Virus record (IMG/VR): IMGVR_UViG_3300035698_000347
Span: 1-20,280 of that record
Reading direction: 5' to 3' (one strand)
DNA: 20,280 bases
Source: a virus
The notes below the pieces were generated by a model. The model was not told where the DNA came from. It made no database searches and saw only the letters and a list, made by a program, of their open reading frames with translations. The position numbers were made by a program, and so were the translations under genes. Every line of letters starts with the position of its first letter. The first letter of the stretch is position 1. Positions 13,175 through 19,144 of the stretch are shown in pieces.

Positions 13175-14470
13175 ATGATTTCATTTAAAAAATATGTAAG
13201 AGAGAATGCTGATATGCTTTTTACATCGCAACAAGATAAAGCAAAATTAGATAGTGCAATAACGCCTTATACTTATACTGTTAAAAATTCAACGCAAAGA
13301 AAAACAGTTTTAGTTGTTCGTTCTCAAAAAAACGATCGTGAAAAAGTAAAAAGAGACCTAGAAAAAAAATTAGATGACGCGAGTATTAGTTATGAATTAA
13401 GCACTACTGGCGGGTCTGTTGGATCTACTGTTGTAAAATTAGGTTCGCAATTAATTCAAATTACATATAAGCCAACGTCAGGCGGAATGTCTGAAACTAC
13501 TCTTAATGCAACAATCACTGAACTTGCCCCTGCGCTTGCGTTCATGGCAAAAACAAAATTTTCTAATATAGATGACTTGTATAATTTTATTTCTAGTGCA
13601 GACGGAAATAAATTAGGAGTATATGTAAATACTCGTGATGCAGCGGCTGGTAAACAATTTATTGAACAAATGCCAACGTCGTCCAAATATGCTGAAAAAA
13701 TGGAAAATGCTTTAGCTATCTTAGATTATCTAAATGATTTAAATAAGCAAACTCCAGTTAGCCAAGTATTTTGGGGCTATCGGGCAAAACCTGCTGGTAT
13801 TGCGGCATCTCATAAAGGAGATCTTTTCGTTAAATTTAAAAATGGTAATATGCTTGGAGTATCTCTTAAAGCTGGCGGTGAAAAAACCGCTGAACCACAA
13901 TTAAATACATATGTAAACAAATTCTTTGATGATTACGGCTATAGTAGAGAAAAAACAACTTTGCAGAGTGAAGTGTATAAAGCGGTTCACTCAACTATCG
14001 GTCTTCCTAAAGATTGGGATTCTAGAACAAATAAAAAATCTTCTATTCAAACAATTAATGACTACAAGAGAAAAAATGCAAGAGAGTATGAAGCAAAATA
14101 CGATCAAATGCTCGAAGTTATTCGGGGCGGTTTAATAAAGGCGGTAAACCAAAATAAAAATAAAACTATAGATTATATACAAAAACAAGTATTGAAAAAA
14201 GATGCGAGCGTTCCTTTGGTTGTTGTAAAGGCTTTTGGTAAAAAATATAAAATGGTAACAGATGAAGATGATTTAGAAACATTTTTACCAACTATAAAAA
14301 GTGTTCGCGCTTATTCGTCTACATCTTCAAAACAAAACTGGTTTATTGAATTGAGTAGCGGCCGCGAAAAGTTAACAATGAACATGTCTGTCCGCTCGAA
14401 CAAATCACCACCTGAAAATAAAATTGCTCAGGGTTTTAATCTTACTATCAAATTTAATGGAATTAAATAA
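13175..14470 (+). CDS. Conserved phage protein, possible PD-(D/E)XK-like nuclease, possibly packaged
   Basis: A 431-residue basic protein not assigned to a named family. It begins MISFKKYVRENA, similar to the next gene and in style to the T4 capsid-targeting peptide (MKTYQEFIAE). Residues 71-124 contain VKLGSQLIQITYKPTSGG and TLNATITELAPALAF. Residues 196-246 contain VFWGYRAKPAGIAASHKGD, then FKNGNMLGVSLKAGG and AEPQLNTYVN. The D216...S230-L-K232 arrangement on adjacent predicted strands resembles a PD-(D/E)XK nuclease core, with Ser in place of the usual acid. I recall related cyanophage proteins with the conserved phrase SLKAGG.TAEP.LNTYV. The C-terminal 150 residues are Lys-rich. Late expression from 13136 and a stop abutting the next ATG tie it to the fractured gene. 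Nuclease assignment is a hypothesis. Confidence 0.6.
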   Translation: MISFKKYVRENADMLFTSQQDKAKLDSAITPYTYTVKNSTQRKTVLVVRSQKNDREKVKRDLEKKLDDASISYELSTTGGSVGSTVVKLGSQLIQITYKPTSGGMSETTLNATITELAPALAFMAKTKFSNIDDLYNFISSADGNKLGVYVNTRDAAAGKQFIEQMPTSSKYAEKMENALAILDYLNDLNKQTPVSQVFWGYRAKPAGIAASHKGDLFVKFKNGNMLGVSLKAGGEKTAEPQLNTYVNKFFDDYGYSREKTTLQSEVYKAVHSTIGLPKDWDSRTNKKSSIQTINDYKRKNAREYEAKYDQMLEVIRGGLIKAVNQNKNKTIDYIQKQVLKKDASVPLVVVKAFGKKYKMVTDEDDLETFLPTIKSVRAYSSTSSKQNWFIELSSGREKLTMNMSVRSNKSPPENKIAQGFNLTIKFNGIK

Positions 14471-14962
14471 ATGTTAAGCTTTAAAAAGTTCATGACTGAA
14501 GAAAAAAACTTACACATGACGCACGCGGAAGATGCTGTTATAGATGGCGGAATTACAGGTACTCGTAACGTTATTAATTACCTACGTGATATTCGTGATA
14601 TGCTAGCAGGTAATACTAAAGCACCTGTCAACATTAGCGTTAAGTGGGACGGTTGTATTCACGAAGACACTATTGTTCTAACCAATGCCGGTGATATGAC
14701 AATCAAAGAAGTTGTTGAACGCTGTCAGTTGGATGATAATCTTATGGTAATGGGTAAGGAATTGGGTAGCCCATTACAATATGATCGCATGGTTCATATT
14801 CTAGCTGGTATGTCACAAGATGGCAAAAAGGCTTGGGTTGAAATTGAATTGGAAGATGGATCAAAACTGAAAATGACAGAAGACCACGAAGTACATACTT
14901 CTAACCGCGGTTGGGTTAAAGCTGGTGAATTAACTGAAGAGGATGATGTGACCGAATTGTAA
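14471..14962 (+). CDS. N-terminal half of a nucleotidyltransferase-like protein fused to a split-intein N-fragment
   Basis: A 163-residue protein: residues 1-61 are the N-extein (MLSFKKFMTEEKNLHMTHAE... ending SVKWDG) and residues 62-163 the intein N-fragment. The extein ends exactly with K58-W-D-G61, the motif I signature (KxDG) of the ligase/capping-enzyme nucleotidyltransferase superfamily, where Lys takes the nucleotide. The remaining domain is encoded at 15763-16821, so activity would need trans-splicing. Its start sits directly after the preceding stop with no clear ribosome site, so translation is probably coupled. The first residues resemble the neighbouring gene's N-terminus and may be a capsid-targeting peptide. 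The joined 413-residue extein resembles a conserved marine-phage family of unknown function (DUF6267 as far as I recall). Confidence 0.85.
   Translation: MLSFKKFMTEEKNLHMTHAEDAVIDGGITGTRNVINYLRDIRDMLAGNTKAPVNISVKWDGCIHEDTIVLTNAGDMTIKEVVERCQLDDNLMVMGKELGSPLQYDRMVHILAGMSQDGKKAWVEIELEDGSKLKMTEDHEVHTSNRGWVKAGELTEEDDVTEL
14654..14959 (+). other. Split-intein N-fragment (102 residues)
   Basis: It begins with Cys (the splicing nucleophile) in CIHEDTIVLTNAGDMTIKEV, a standard block A. Block B is present near the C-terminus as LKMTEDHEVHT, with the TxxH motif (T, E, D, H), followed by NRGWVKAGELTEEDDV, the usual end of a natural N-fragment. The reading frame stops just afterwards, before any C-terminal blocks. 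Confidence 0.92.
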
Positions 14963-14996
14963 AGTGTGATGGATACCGCCTCAAATTACATCTTTT

Positions 14997-15004
14997 TATA
15001 AATA
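14997..15004 (+). promoter_or_regulatory. T4-type late promoter for the HNH gene (TATAAATA)
   Basis: Exact match after a T run, 20 bases upstream of the HNH ATG and in the gap between the intein N-fragment gene and the endonuclease gene. The start of transcription would fall just before the ribosome site AAAGGAGG. Confidence 0.7.
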
Positions 15005-15023
15005 AAAATAAAAGGAGGCTAAT

Positions 15024-15671
15024 ATGACTATTGAATTCACAGAAGAAATGAAGACAAAATACATTGAGAAATACAAAGAAACGTATTCTGTATCAGAAGT
15101 ATTGAGATCATTTGATAATGGAGTTGGAAGAAGTAGAGTAGTAAAGTTATTAAAAGATGAAGGTATATACGAAGGGTTAACCGGCTCTAACTATCTCCGG
15201 AAGAAAGTTGAAAATAATGAAAAGATAATGACAGAGAGATACGGCGTTATTAATTGGGGACAGACGAAAGAAGGCGGCTACAAAAAACAAAACAAAATAC
15301 CATACCAAAAAATATCTTATTTAGATGATAAATACAGAGAATATAGAGCTGCGGTTGAAAAAGAAACAAAGAAGAATATAAAACATATAGACTTTCCAAC
15401 ATATTGTTATTATACTGGAATACAATTTGCAGACGAAGAAGGACTTGTTAATCCGAACGACCCAAGAAAGAGAAGTGTAGATCATAAGGTTCCGGTTATT
15501 ATTTGTTATTTAAACGGTATATCAGTAGAGCAAGCAGGTAGTATAGATAATCTTACTTTTGTTTTAAAATATGTAAATTCGGTTAAGTCTAACACAGAAC
15601 ACAAATCGTTTTTAGCGGTAGCGCATAAAATAAGAAAGGTTTTTATAAATGAAGGTTATAAAAGTAATTAA
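15024..15671 (+). CDS. HNH homing endonuclease inside the fractured gene
   Basis: A 215-residue free-standing endonuclease in a frame different from both intein halves. Its very strong ribosome site (AAAGGAGG) and late promoter make it an independent gene. Residues 20-50 (SVSEVLRSFDNGVGRSRVVK) look like a helix-turn-helix DNA reader. TERYGVINWGQTKEGGYKKQ (70-89) resembles the YGV.N..Q modules seen in phage homing enzymes. YCYYTG (127-132) precedes the HNH core: SVDHKVP (151-157), then D-N176-L and N185-S-V-K188, the bba-metal nuclease pattern. It probably nicks or cuts intein-less copies of the target gene, spreading the whole unit. The endonuclease family first described in fractured genes is Vsr-like; this one is HNH. 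Confidence 0.85.
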   Translation: MTIEFTEEMKTKYIEKYKETYSVSEVLRSFDNGVGRSRVVKLLKDEGIYEGLTGSNYLRKKVENNEKIMTERYGVINWGQTKEGGYKKQNKIPYQKISYLDDKYREYRAAVEKETKKNIKHIDFPTYCYYTGIQFADEEGLVNPNDPRKRSVDHKVPVIICYLNGISVEQAGSIDNLTFVLKYVNSVKSNTEHKSFLAVAHKIRKVFINEGYKSN

Positions 15672-15762
15672 ACTAAAAGAGAAGTATGAGCAATATGATA
15701 TTAGCACTACTTCCGAAAACTTTTATGTGCGAACAAACAATGGATACATATTAATTCATAAC
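15649..15762 (+). other. Split-intein C-fragment (38 residues)
   Basis: It starts MKVIKVIKLKEKYEQYDIST, the usual short basic C-fragment opening with the block F pattern YDI, continues FYVRTNNGYILIHN, and ends with the block G His-Asn pair before Ser. With the 102-residue N-fragment this makes a 140-residue mini-intein without an internal endonuclease domain. Confidence 0.92.
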
Positions 15763-16821
15763 TCGCCAGCTGTATTTGCTGGAATTGATCCTAGCGATGG
15801 TAAATTCTTTGTAGCTAAAAAGGGTATTTTTAATAAGAACCCAAAGCTATATAAAACACACGCCGATATTGATGCTGATACTATTGGCAAGGCTGAATTA
15901 AACGCAAAATTAAAAATTGCACTCGACGAGTTTTCAAAGCTCGGAATTAAGGGTGTAGTACAAGGTGATTTTTTATATGAAAAAAGCGATATTAAAGAAG
16001 ATAAGATTAATGGGGAATCGCATATTACTTTCCATCCTAATACGATTGTTTACGCTGTACCTAAATCGACTGCCCTTGCTAAAACAATACTCAAATCCAA
16101 AGTTGGAGTGGTCTGGCATACTGTATACCGAGGATCAAAACTTGAGGAAATGTCTGCAAGTTTTGGAGAAGAGATTGCAAGCGGTCTCAAAACAGTCCCG
16201 TCGGTCTGGTCAGTAGACGCAGTATTCAAAGATCAATCTGGCAACGCAACATTTACCGCAAAAGAGACTGCTGATATTACAAAGGTAATATCTCAAATTG
16301 GTTCACTGTTTAGAACAATTCCAAAAAACACGTTTGATGCTTTAAAGCCAGGATCTCAGTATGATATTAATATGCGCCTCAATACTTACATCAATACAAA
16401 GGTTCGTGCCGGCGAAAGAATTGGTAGTCCAAAAACTTTTGTTAAAGGCTTTCAGAAATACTTAAGTGATTATTATGATAAAGAAATTGATAATAAAAAA
16501 TCGCCAAAAGGTAAAGCAACCTGGCAAGCTAAAAAAGATAATGCCATGATGTTTTTCAGTAAAGTTAAACCACGTGATTTAGAAAATCTTTTTACTATGT
16601 ATAATTTAATCGTTGACGCAAAGCATACAATTATTCGTAAACTTGAAAACGTTGATGGTTTAAAAACGCTACTCAAAACTAATAATGGTTATGAGGTTAC
16701 AGGACAAGAAGGTTTTGTTGCTATTGACCGTTATGGTAAAAACGCACTAAAACTAGTCGACAGATTGCAATTTTCGTCAGCAAACTTTTCAGACAAGTAT
16801 ATTAAAGGATGGCAAAAATAA
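15649..16821 (+). CDS. Split-intein C-fragment fused to the C-terminal part of the nucleotidyltransferase-like protein
   Basis: A 390-residue protein: residues 1-38 are the intein C-fragment, ending in HN, and residue 39 (Ser) is the +1 extein residue. The ATG overlaps the HNH gene by 23 bases after AGAAAGG. After splicing the junction would read KWDG-SPAVFAG. The C-extein continues GKFFVAKKGIF, which could be motif Ia (SRNG-like), and GIKGVVQGDFLYEK, which could be motif III (DGEL-like), then HITFHPNTIVYAVP and a long Lys-rich C-terminal half. This pattern supports a divergent nucleotidyltransferase/ligase fold; motifs IV and V are not obvious, so catalytic competence is uncertain. The 352-residue C-extein is the bulk of the protein. 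Related proteins in other marine phages, as I recall, are unbroken. Confidence 0.87.
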   Translation: MKVIKVIKLKEKYEQYDISTTSENFYVRTNNGYILIHNSPAVFAGIDPSDGKFFVAKKGIFNKNPKLYKTHADIDADTIGKAELNAKLKIALDEFSKLGIKGVVQGDFLYEKSDIKEDKINGESHITFHPNTIVYAVPKSTALAKTILKSKVGVVWHTVYRGSKLEEMSASFGEEIASGLKTVPSVWSVDAVFKDQSGNATFTAKETADITKVISQIGSLFRTIPKNTFDALKPGSQYDINMRLNTYINTKVRAGERIGSPKTFVKGFQKYLSDYYDKEIDNKKSPKGKATWQAKKDNAMMFFSKVKPRDLENLFTMYNLIVDAKHTIIRKLENVDGLKTLLKTNNGYEVTGQEGFVAIDRYGKNALKLVDRLQFSSANFSDKYIKGWQK

Positions 16822-16880
16822 TGGCGATGTGGAACAAAAATTCATTGTTGACATACGTGAATACCGGCTATACCAAATAG
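16821..16880 (+). CDS. Possible 19-residue peptide after the fractured gene
   Basis: The ATG overlaps the previous stop (TAATG), like several real genes in this window, and the frame gives MAMWNKNSLLTYVNTGYTK before TAG inside the left arm of the following terminator. Translation by coupling is possible, but there is no further support. Confidence 0.22.
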   Translation: MAMWNKNSLLTYVNTGYTK

Positions 16881-16905
16881 GCAACTCTAATTTGCCTATT
16901 TTTTA
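16875..16905 (+). terminator. Rho-independent terminator after the fractured gene
   Basis: A 10-bp perfect stem (AAATAGGCAA at 16875-16884 with its complement at 16892-16901), a 7-base loop and a T run. It ends the operon of the nuclease-like and fractured genes. Confidence 0.88.
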
Positions 16906-16915
16906 ACTTTCCTCT

Positions 16916-16923
16916 AATAAATA
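16916..16923 (+). promoter_or_regulatory. Possible late promoter, one mismatch (AATAAATA)
   Basis: Intergenic, after a terminator and 43 bases before the DUF1127 ATG. The first base differs from TATAAATA. It is the best late-promoter candidate for the DUF1127 pair. Confidence 0.35.
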
Positions 16924-16966
16924 TAATTGTTAATTAAAACAATAACCATTATTAGGGGAAACTAAA

Positions 16967-17254
16967 ATGACTACAACAGTTAACTACTTACCGAAACAGA
17001 TAGTAATCACCCCAGTCGTACAACTCTTTAAGGTTGTATTTAATGCACTGGGGTCACTTCATAGGTCATATAAAAAAGCAAGAAAAGCTAGTGAAACTAT
17101 TCAAGAACTGAATAGACTAAGCAATTCTGAACTGATGGATATTGGTCTTACACGGGGTGACATCTATTCTATTGCACATCAGTCTATGTCTGATTACTCA
17201 GATAAGATTAATACTAAAGTTGGTCCTAACCAAAACCTTAAGGGGTGGGTGTAA
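16967..17254 (+). CDS. DUF1127-domain protein
   Basis: A 95-residue basic protein with AGGGGAAACTAAA before the ATG. Residues about 10-35 are hydrophobic/basic, and the DUF1127 signature is clear at about 45-67: ELNRLSNSELMDIGLTRGDI. In bacteria, above all alphaproteobacteria, short DUF1127 proteins are common; in a few species they have been linked to carbon and phosphate metabolism and to RNA regulation. A phage copy probably came from a host and could redirect host physiology. It overlaps the next gene as TAATG. The 28-residue tail after the domain is not typical of the family. Confidence 0.85.
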   Translation: MTTTVNYLPKQIVITPVVQLFKVVFNALGSLHRSYKKARKASETIQELNRLSNSELMDIGLTRGDIYSIAHQSMSDYSDKINTKVGPNQNLKGWV

Positions 17255-17427
17255 TGACTGCAATAGCATATAACCTTATCGCCGGCCCGTTTGCTGGTCT
17301 GGGCAAAAAGATTATGACTAATCTAGAAATCATTGGATATGCCCGAGCAGCTGCTCATTTGGCAAACCACGGCTTTCACGAAGAAGCAAAAAAGTGCATG
17401 GAAGAATACTCTAAGTTGCGTAAGTAA
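17254..17427 (+). CDS. Small partner of the DUF1127 protein
   Basis: A 57-residue protein; the ATG at 17254 overlaps the upstream stop and follows AAGGGGTGG, better than the GTG at 17245. After a hydrophobic start (MTAIAYNLIAGPFAGLGKKI) comes IIGYARAAAHLANHGFHEEA, then KKCMEEYSKLRK. I associate the pattern RAAA.LA..G..EEAK with short proteins found with DUF1127 genes in Rhodobacteraceae and relatives. This supports transfer of a pair from an alphaproteobacterial host. Function unknown. Confidence 0.65.
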   Translation: MTAIAYNLIAGPFAGLGKKIMTNLEIIGYARAAAHLANHGFHEEAKKCMEEYSKLRK

Positions 17428-17497
17428 ATATAAATGCTAGCACCAAGAGAGCTGAATGACCAGATGAATTGAAAAAATAAATAATTTTTATAAACAT

Positions 17498-17505
17498 TAT
17501 AAATA
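17498..17505 (+). promoter_or_regulatory. T4-type late promoter (TATAAATA) just before a terminator
   Basis: Exact match in the gap before the glycosyltransferase run, 49 bases upstream of the ATG at 17554. Its expected start point falls inside the left arm of the hairpin beginning at 17509. Confidence 0.65.
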
Positions 17506-17508
17506 TTA

Positions 17509-17534
17509 GGGTAGTCGAAAGGCTACCCTTTTTT
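17509..17534 (+). terminator. Rho-independent terminator after the DUF1127 pair
   Basis: An 8-bp stem (17509-17516 with 17521-17528, one G-T pair) closed by a GAAA tetraloop and followed by six T. It should stop readthrough from the DUF1127 genes before the glycosyltransferase run. Confidence 0.85.
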
Positions 17535-17553
17535 ATTAATATGGATTAACAGA

Positions 17554-18090
17554 ATGAAAGAATGGTTTGAAGGAAAAACTGTTGCTGTAGTTGGAAACGC
17601 TGCATCTCTCATAGAAAAAAAATACGGTGAAGAAATAGACACTGCTGATGCTGTTGTAAGAATAAACCGTGGCGGTTATAGGTTTCCGCAATTCGAAAAA
17701 CAAATGGGTAAAAAACTCAACGTGTGGTGTGTGCAAAACATACGCCAAAATAAAAAGTGGATTCAAAATCCGTTAATAAAATCGGCTCATATAATGCAAA
17801 TGGATACGATAGATATATCTCCACAGTTTATAGAAATGGCTGATATGGTGTTTACCAAAAAAGATAGACATGCGTTAGATAAAAGCTTGCCAAAGAAATC
17901 TTCTACAGGTCTTAGGGTTCTTTATTATATAGCCAAACACAATCCAGAAAAAGTTTTTGTATATGGCTTTGATTGGAAAGAAACGTATTCTTGGCATGAA
18001 AAAAGAAAATGTATAGCACACAACTTTGAGGAAGAAAAGAAGTATTGCTATGATAACTTTTTTAATAACCAATTTGAATTAAGGAATTGA
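17554..18090 (+). CDS. Glycosyltransferase family 29 (sialyltransferase-like) protein
   Basis: A 178-residue protein with the sialyltransferase motifs. Motif L is VAVVGNAASL (10-19) followed by G..ID.AD.VVRINRGG (25-41). Motif S is SSTGLRVLYYIAKHN...VFVYGFDW (116-141). A His near 156 followed by acidic residues (HNFEEEKKY) is a possible motif VS. Family GT29 transfers sialic acid or related nonulosonic acids from CMP-sugars; short GT29-like proteins also occur in marine phages, where the donor is unknown. The length is well under that of animal enzymes and there is no membrane anchor. First gene of a glycosyltransferase run; the target (phage particle, phage DNA or host surface) cannot be told. 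Confidence 0.85.
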   Translation: MKEWFEGKTVAVVGNAASLIEKKYGEEIDTADAVVRINRGGYRFPQFEKQMGKKLNVWCVQNIRQNKKWIQNPLIKSAHIMQMDTIDISPQFIEMADMVFTKKDRHALDKSLPKKSSTGLRVLYYIAKHNPEKVFVYGFDWKETYSWHEKRKCIAHNFEEEKKYCYDNFFNNQFELRN

Positions 18091-18091
18091 A

Positions 18092-19144
18092 ATGAACTTT
18101 TTCGTGGCATCATCTTCAAAGGCTACTGCGCATATAGCAGAAGTATTGTGCTCGCCAAGAATTAAGTATTTCTCTGAAAATACTACTATACCAAAGCATG
18201 TAATGCCAAAGGACTTTAAACACCACTTTGATAATTCTGATGCTTTAATACTCAACGGTACATGGGGTTCCAAACTAAGAAAGAAATTGTATTTGCCAAA
18301 GTGCGAGAATGGAGTCTGGAAAGATGGGAATATTCCTAGACACATTTACAAGGGAAACAAACTACCTGACAAAAGCAGATTTGCAATATTGGATTACATT
18401 AATTCAGAACTAGTGCTACTTGCGCGGAAACAGAAAAAGCCGATTATCGTTTTAGAGAGTGCAACTATTTCTCGAGCCGAAAAGAATTATGCTAAAGATT
18501 ACGATCATAAAAATTTTGTAAGGATTAGCTTGGACAATTGGTCATACGGTGACGGCAAATGGTTGGATGAAAACAATGTGGACAACATAAGAACTGTAAA
18601 TGCATCGCGTCTTTATAATCACCAATGGAAATCAGAGAAAGAAGGTAGCATATACATATTTACCGGTCTTGAGACAGACCCAACTAGTACCATGCCAATC
18701 GAACAATTTATCACAAGTTCTATAAAAAAAATAAGAAACCATACAAATAAAAGAATATGTATAAAAGTACATCCTGGCTCAAAAAATAATAAAGCAATCG
18801 GACTCAAGTTAAAAAACTACGAGAACGTAGATTTAATAGAAAAACGTGTTCCTATTCAAAACTTCTATCAGGACATGTACTGCGCAGTGATAGACAATTC
18901 AACGAGCATCTTTGAACTAATAGACGCAGGAATACCAACTTTCTGCTCAGACACAAACTTTGGATCTTTATTACATAACACAGATCTAAATAATATATGC
19001 GATCCCTACTTCGCGACTCAAAAAGAAATACTTAACTGGACCAATAAAATGTCCTGCACTGAATTTACTAAAAAAGACATCAGTTCACCAAACATAGTGC
19101 ATATACTCGAAAAGCTAGTAAGGAAGAATAAGGAATTCAAATGA
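18092..19144 (+). CDS. Probable glycosyl- or glycerophosphate-transferase, GT-B-like
   Basis: A 350-residue protein starting one base after the GT29 stop. The C-terminal part looks like the donor-binding half of GT-B enzymes of the capsule or CDP-glycerol type: RICIKVHPGS (221-230), then VDLIEKRVPIQNFYQDMYCA, and DNSTSIFELIDAGIPTF (268-284), where an Asn-Ser-Thr segment and an E..D.GIP helix are characteristic. The N-terminal half (ALILNGTWGS; KKPIIVLESATISRAE; VRISLDNWSYGDGKW) resembles uncharacterised phage glycan proteins. No membrane segments. It overlaps the next gene by four bases (ATGA). The specific reaction is unknown. Confidence 0.6.
   Translation: MNFFVASSSKATAHIAEVLCSPRIKYFSENTTIPKHVMPKDFKHHFDNSDALILNGTWGSKLRKKLYLPKCENGVWKDGNIPRHIYKGNKLPDKSRFAILDYINSELVLLARKQKKPIIVLESATISRAEKNYAKDYDHKNFVRISLDNWSYGDGKWLDENNVDNIRTVNASRLYNHQWKSEKEGSIYIFTGLETDPTSTMPIEQFITSSIKKIRNHTNKRICIKVHPGSKNNKAIGLKLKNYENVDLIEKRVPIQNFYQDMYCAVIDNSTSIFELIDAGIPTFCSDTNFGSLLHNTDLNNICDPYFATQKEILNWTNKMSCTEFTKKDISSPNIVHILEKLVRKNKEFK

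Noticed and set aside
7962-15650. Other near matches to the late box inside genes (TATAAATG at about 7969 and 15642; TATAAATC near 10149; TTTAAATA near 12016)
   Set aside because: They differ from TATAAATA by one base, lie inside coding regions, and some would start transcription after the nearest start codon.
14471-16821. A single intein-bearing gene broken by frameshift errors
   Set aside because: The three parts lie in three different frames, each with its own start and stop; the middle gene has a strong ribosome site and a promoter; the intein fragments begin and end where natural split inteins do. Independent gene status explains this better than errors.
16848-16876. Sigma70 promoter from the TTGACA at 16848
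   Set aside because: At 16-18 bases downstream there is no good -10 box; TATACC is only 15 bases away and a terminator follows at once.
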